NCBI RefSeq assembly: GCF_044386045.1 | Contig: NZ_JBISCD010000040.1 | Location: forward strand, 744,001 to 808,000 | Length of the DNA stretch: 64,000 nucleotides | Source of the DNA: Thalassobellus sediminis | GTDB lineage: Bacteria > Bacteroidota > Bacteroidia > Flavobacteriales > Flavobacteriaceae | Direction: 5' to 3' | The notes under the pieces: model-generated | Told to the model about the DNA's origin: nothing | Seen by the model: the letters and a program-made list of their open reading frames with translations, nothing else | Databases searched by the model: none | Program-made: the position numbers and the translations under genes | Part shown: positions 63,635 to 64,000 of the stretch, in pieces | Layout of the letters: every line of letters starts with the position of its first letter | Position numbering within the stretch: the first letter of the stretch is position 1

Positions 63635-64000
63635 ATGAAATTGATAGGAGGAAATTATATCGCGGGTTTAGTATCATCTGAAGGGAAAAGTACATTTAAA
63701 GGCATCAACCCTTTTGATGCTTCAGAGTTACCAACAGATTTTCATGAAGCAACTGAAGAAGAGGTCAATAAAGCAGTAATAAAAGCAAATGAAGCATTTA
63801 CTGTTTACAGTAAAAAAAGTGGTCATAATAAAGCTGATTTTTTAGATGCAATTGCTGATGAAATTTTAAATTTAGGAGATACTTTAATTGAGCGTTGTTG
63901 TGCTGAAACGGGTTTGCCTGTTGGAAGAATTACAGGAGAACGTGGGCGTACAATGGGTCAATTAAAATTGTTTGCCAATGTATTAAGAGAAGGTTCTTGG
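63635..64000 (+). CDS. Aldehyde dehydrogenase, partial (probable alpha-ketoglutarate semialdehyde dehydrogenase)
   Basis: The first 122 codons of a gene cut by the window end. The N-terminus (MKLIGGNYIAG, then NPFDASELPTDFHEATEEEV) and the CAETGLPVGRITGERGRTMGQL segment belong to the NADP-dependent 2,5-dioxovalerate/ketoglutarate semialdehyde dehydrogenase group. The catalytic Cys and Glu lie beyond the end. It is 13 bases after the esterase and would finish the pathway by making alpha-ketoglutarate. Confidence 0.85.
   Translation, partial: MKLIGGNYIAGLVSSEGKSTFKGINPFDASELPTDFHEATEEEVNKAVIKANEAFTVYSKKSGHNKADFLDAIADEILNLGDTLIERCCAETGLPVGRITGERGRTMGQLKLFANVLREGSW

Overview
The window is AT-rich chromosomal DNA from a member of the Bacteroidota, most likely the family Flavobacteriaceae. 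The evidence is the gene content (SprE/PorW gliding and type IX secretion lipoprotein, DUF6427, DUF6341, DUF4254, DUF5687 and DUF6168 proteins, a split ATP synthase operon, HU-CCDC81/SPOR protein), the near absence of Shine-Dalgarno sites, and flavobacterial -7 boxes (TAnnTTTG). I saw no tRNA, rRNA, CRISPR array, transposase or integrase, and no gene-free stretch above 300 bases.

Layout. (1) 1-4450: tatA, a catalytically complete M23 peptidase, a GH3-type adenylating enzyme and a DUF6909 protein. (2) 4461-27376: a large surface-polysaccharide locus, best read as Wzx/Wzy-type O-antigen. It holds a Wzz-like protein, rmlBACD for dTDP-L-rhamnose, a CMP-sugar synthetase-like protein, a secreted SGNH esterase, an epimerase, a flippase, a glycosyltransferase with bacterial sialyltransferase-like motifs, two polymerase/ligase-like membrane proteins, an acetyltransferase, GT4 and DUF1972 glycosyltransferases, and two paralogous initiating sugar-phosphate transferases that flank the UDP-glucose to UDP-xylose genes. 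A GT2 enzyme and a CapK-like ligase end it. (3) 27500-35810: housekeeping and envelope genes (purD, upp, GT9 heptosyltransferase, flavin/2Fe-2S reductase, DUF5687 plus ABC ATPase). (4) 35927-44710: sprE, a bactofilin, atpZ, DUF6168 and atpBEFHAG, with a strong promoter before atpB and a perfect hairpin between atpE and atpF; atpD and atpC are not here. (5) 44756-57549: lipoproteins, a second flippase, dut, a sugar nucleotidyltransferase, a TPR protein, DUF4292 and an EnvC-like protein, thioesterase, HU/SPOR protein, dprA, trpS, a small membrane protein and an acyltransferase. (6) 57646-64000: a catabolic operon with a GH10 xylanase, a pentonate-type IlvD/Edd dehydratase, a GntP permease, an FAH-family enzyme, a secreted esterase and the start of an aldehyde dehydrogenase.

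How it fits together. The polysaccharide locus can make dTDP-rhamnose and UDP-xylose, transfer sugars to lipid carrier, flip, polymerise and ligate them; a CMP-activated sugar is also suggested. The last operon matches the non-phosphorylating Weimberg-type route (pentonate to 2-keto-3-deoxypentonate to alpha-ketoglutarate semialdehyde to alpha-ketoglutarate), apparently tied to xylan breakdown and preceded by a palindrome that looks like a LacI-family operator overlapping its promoter. Short palindromic repeats built on GTCATTCC/GGAATGAC lie in several intergenic gaps, including one inside the ATP synthase operon.
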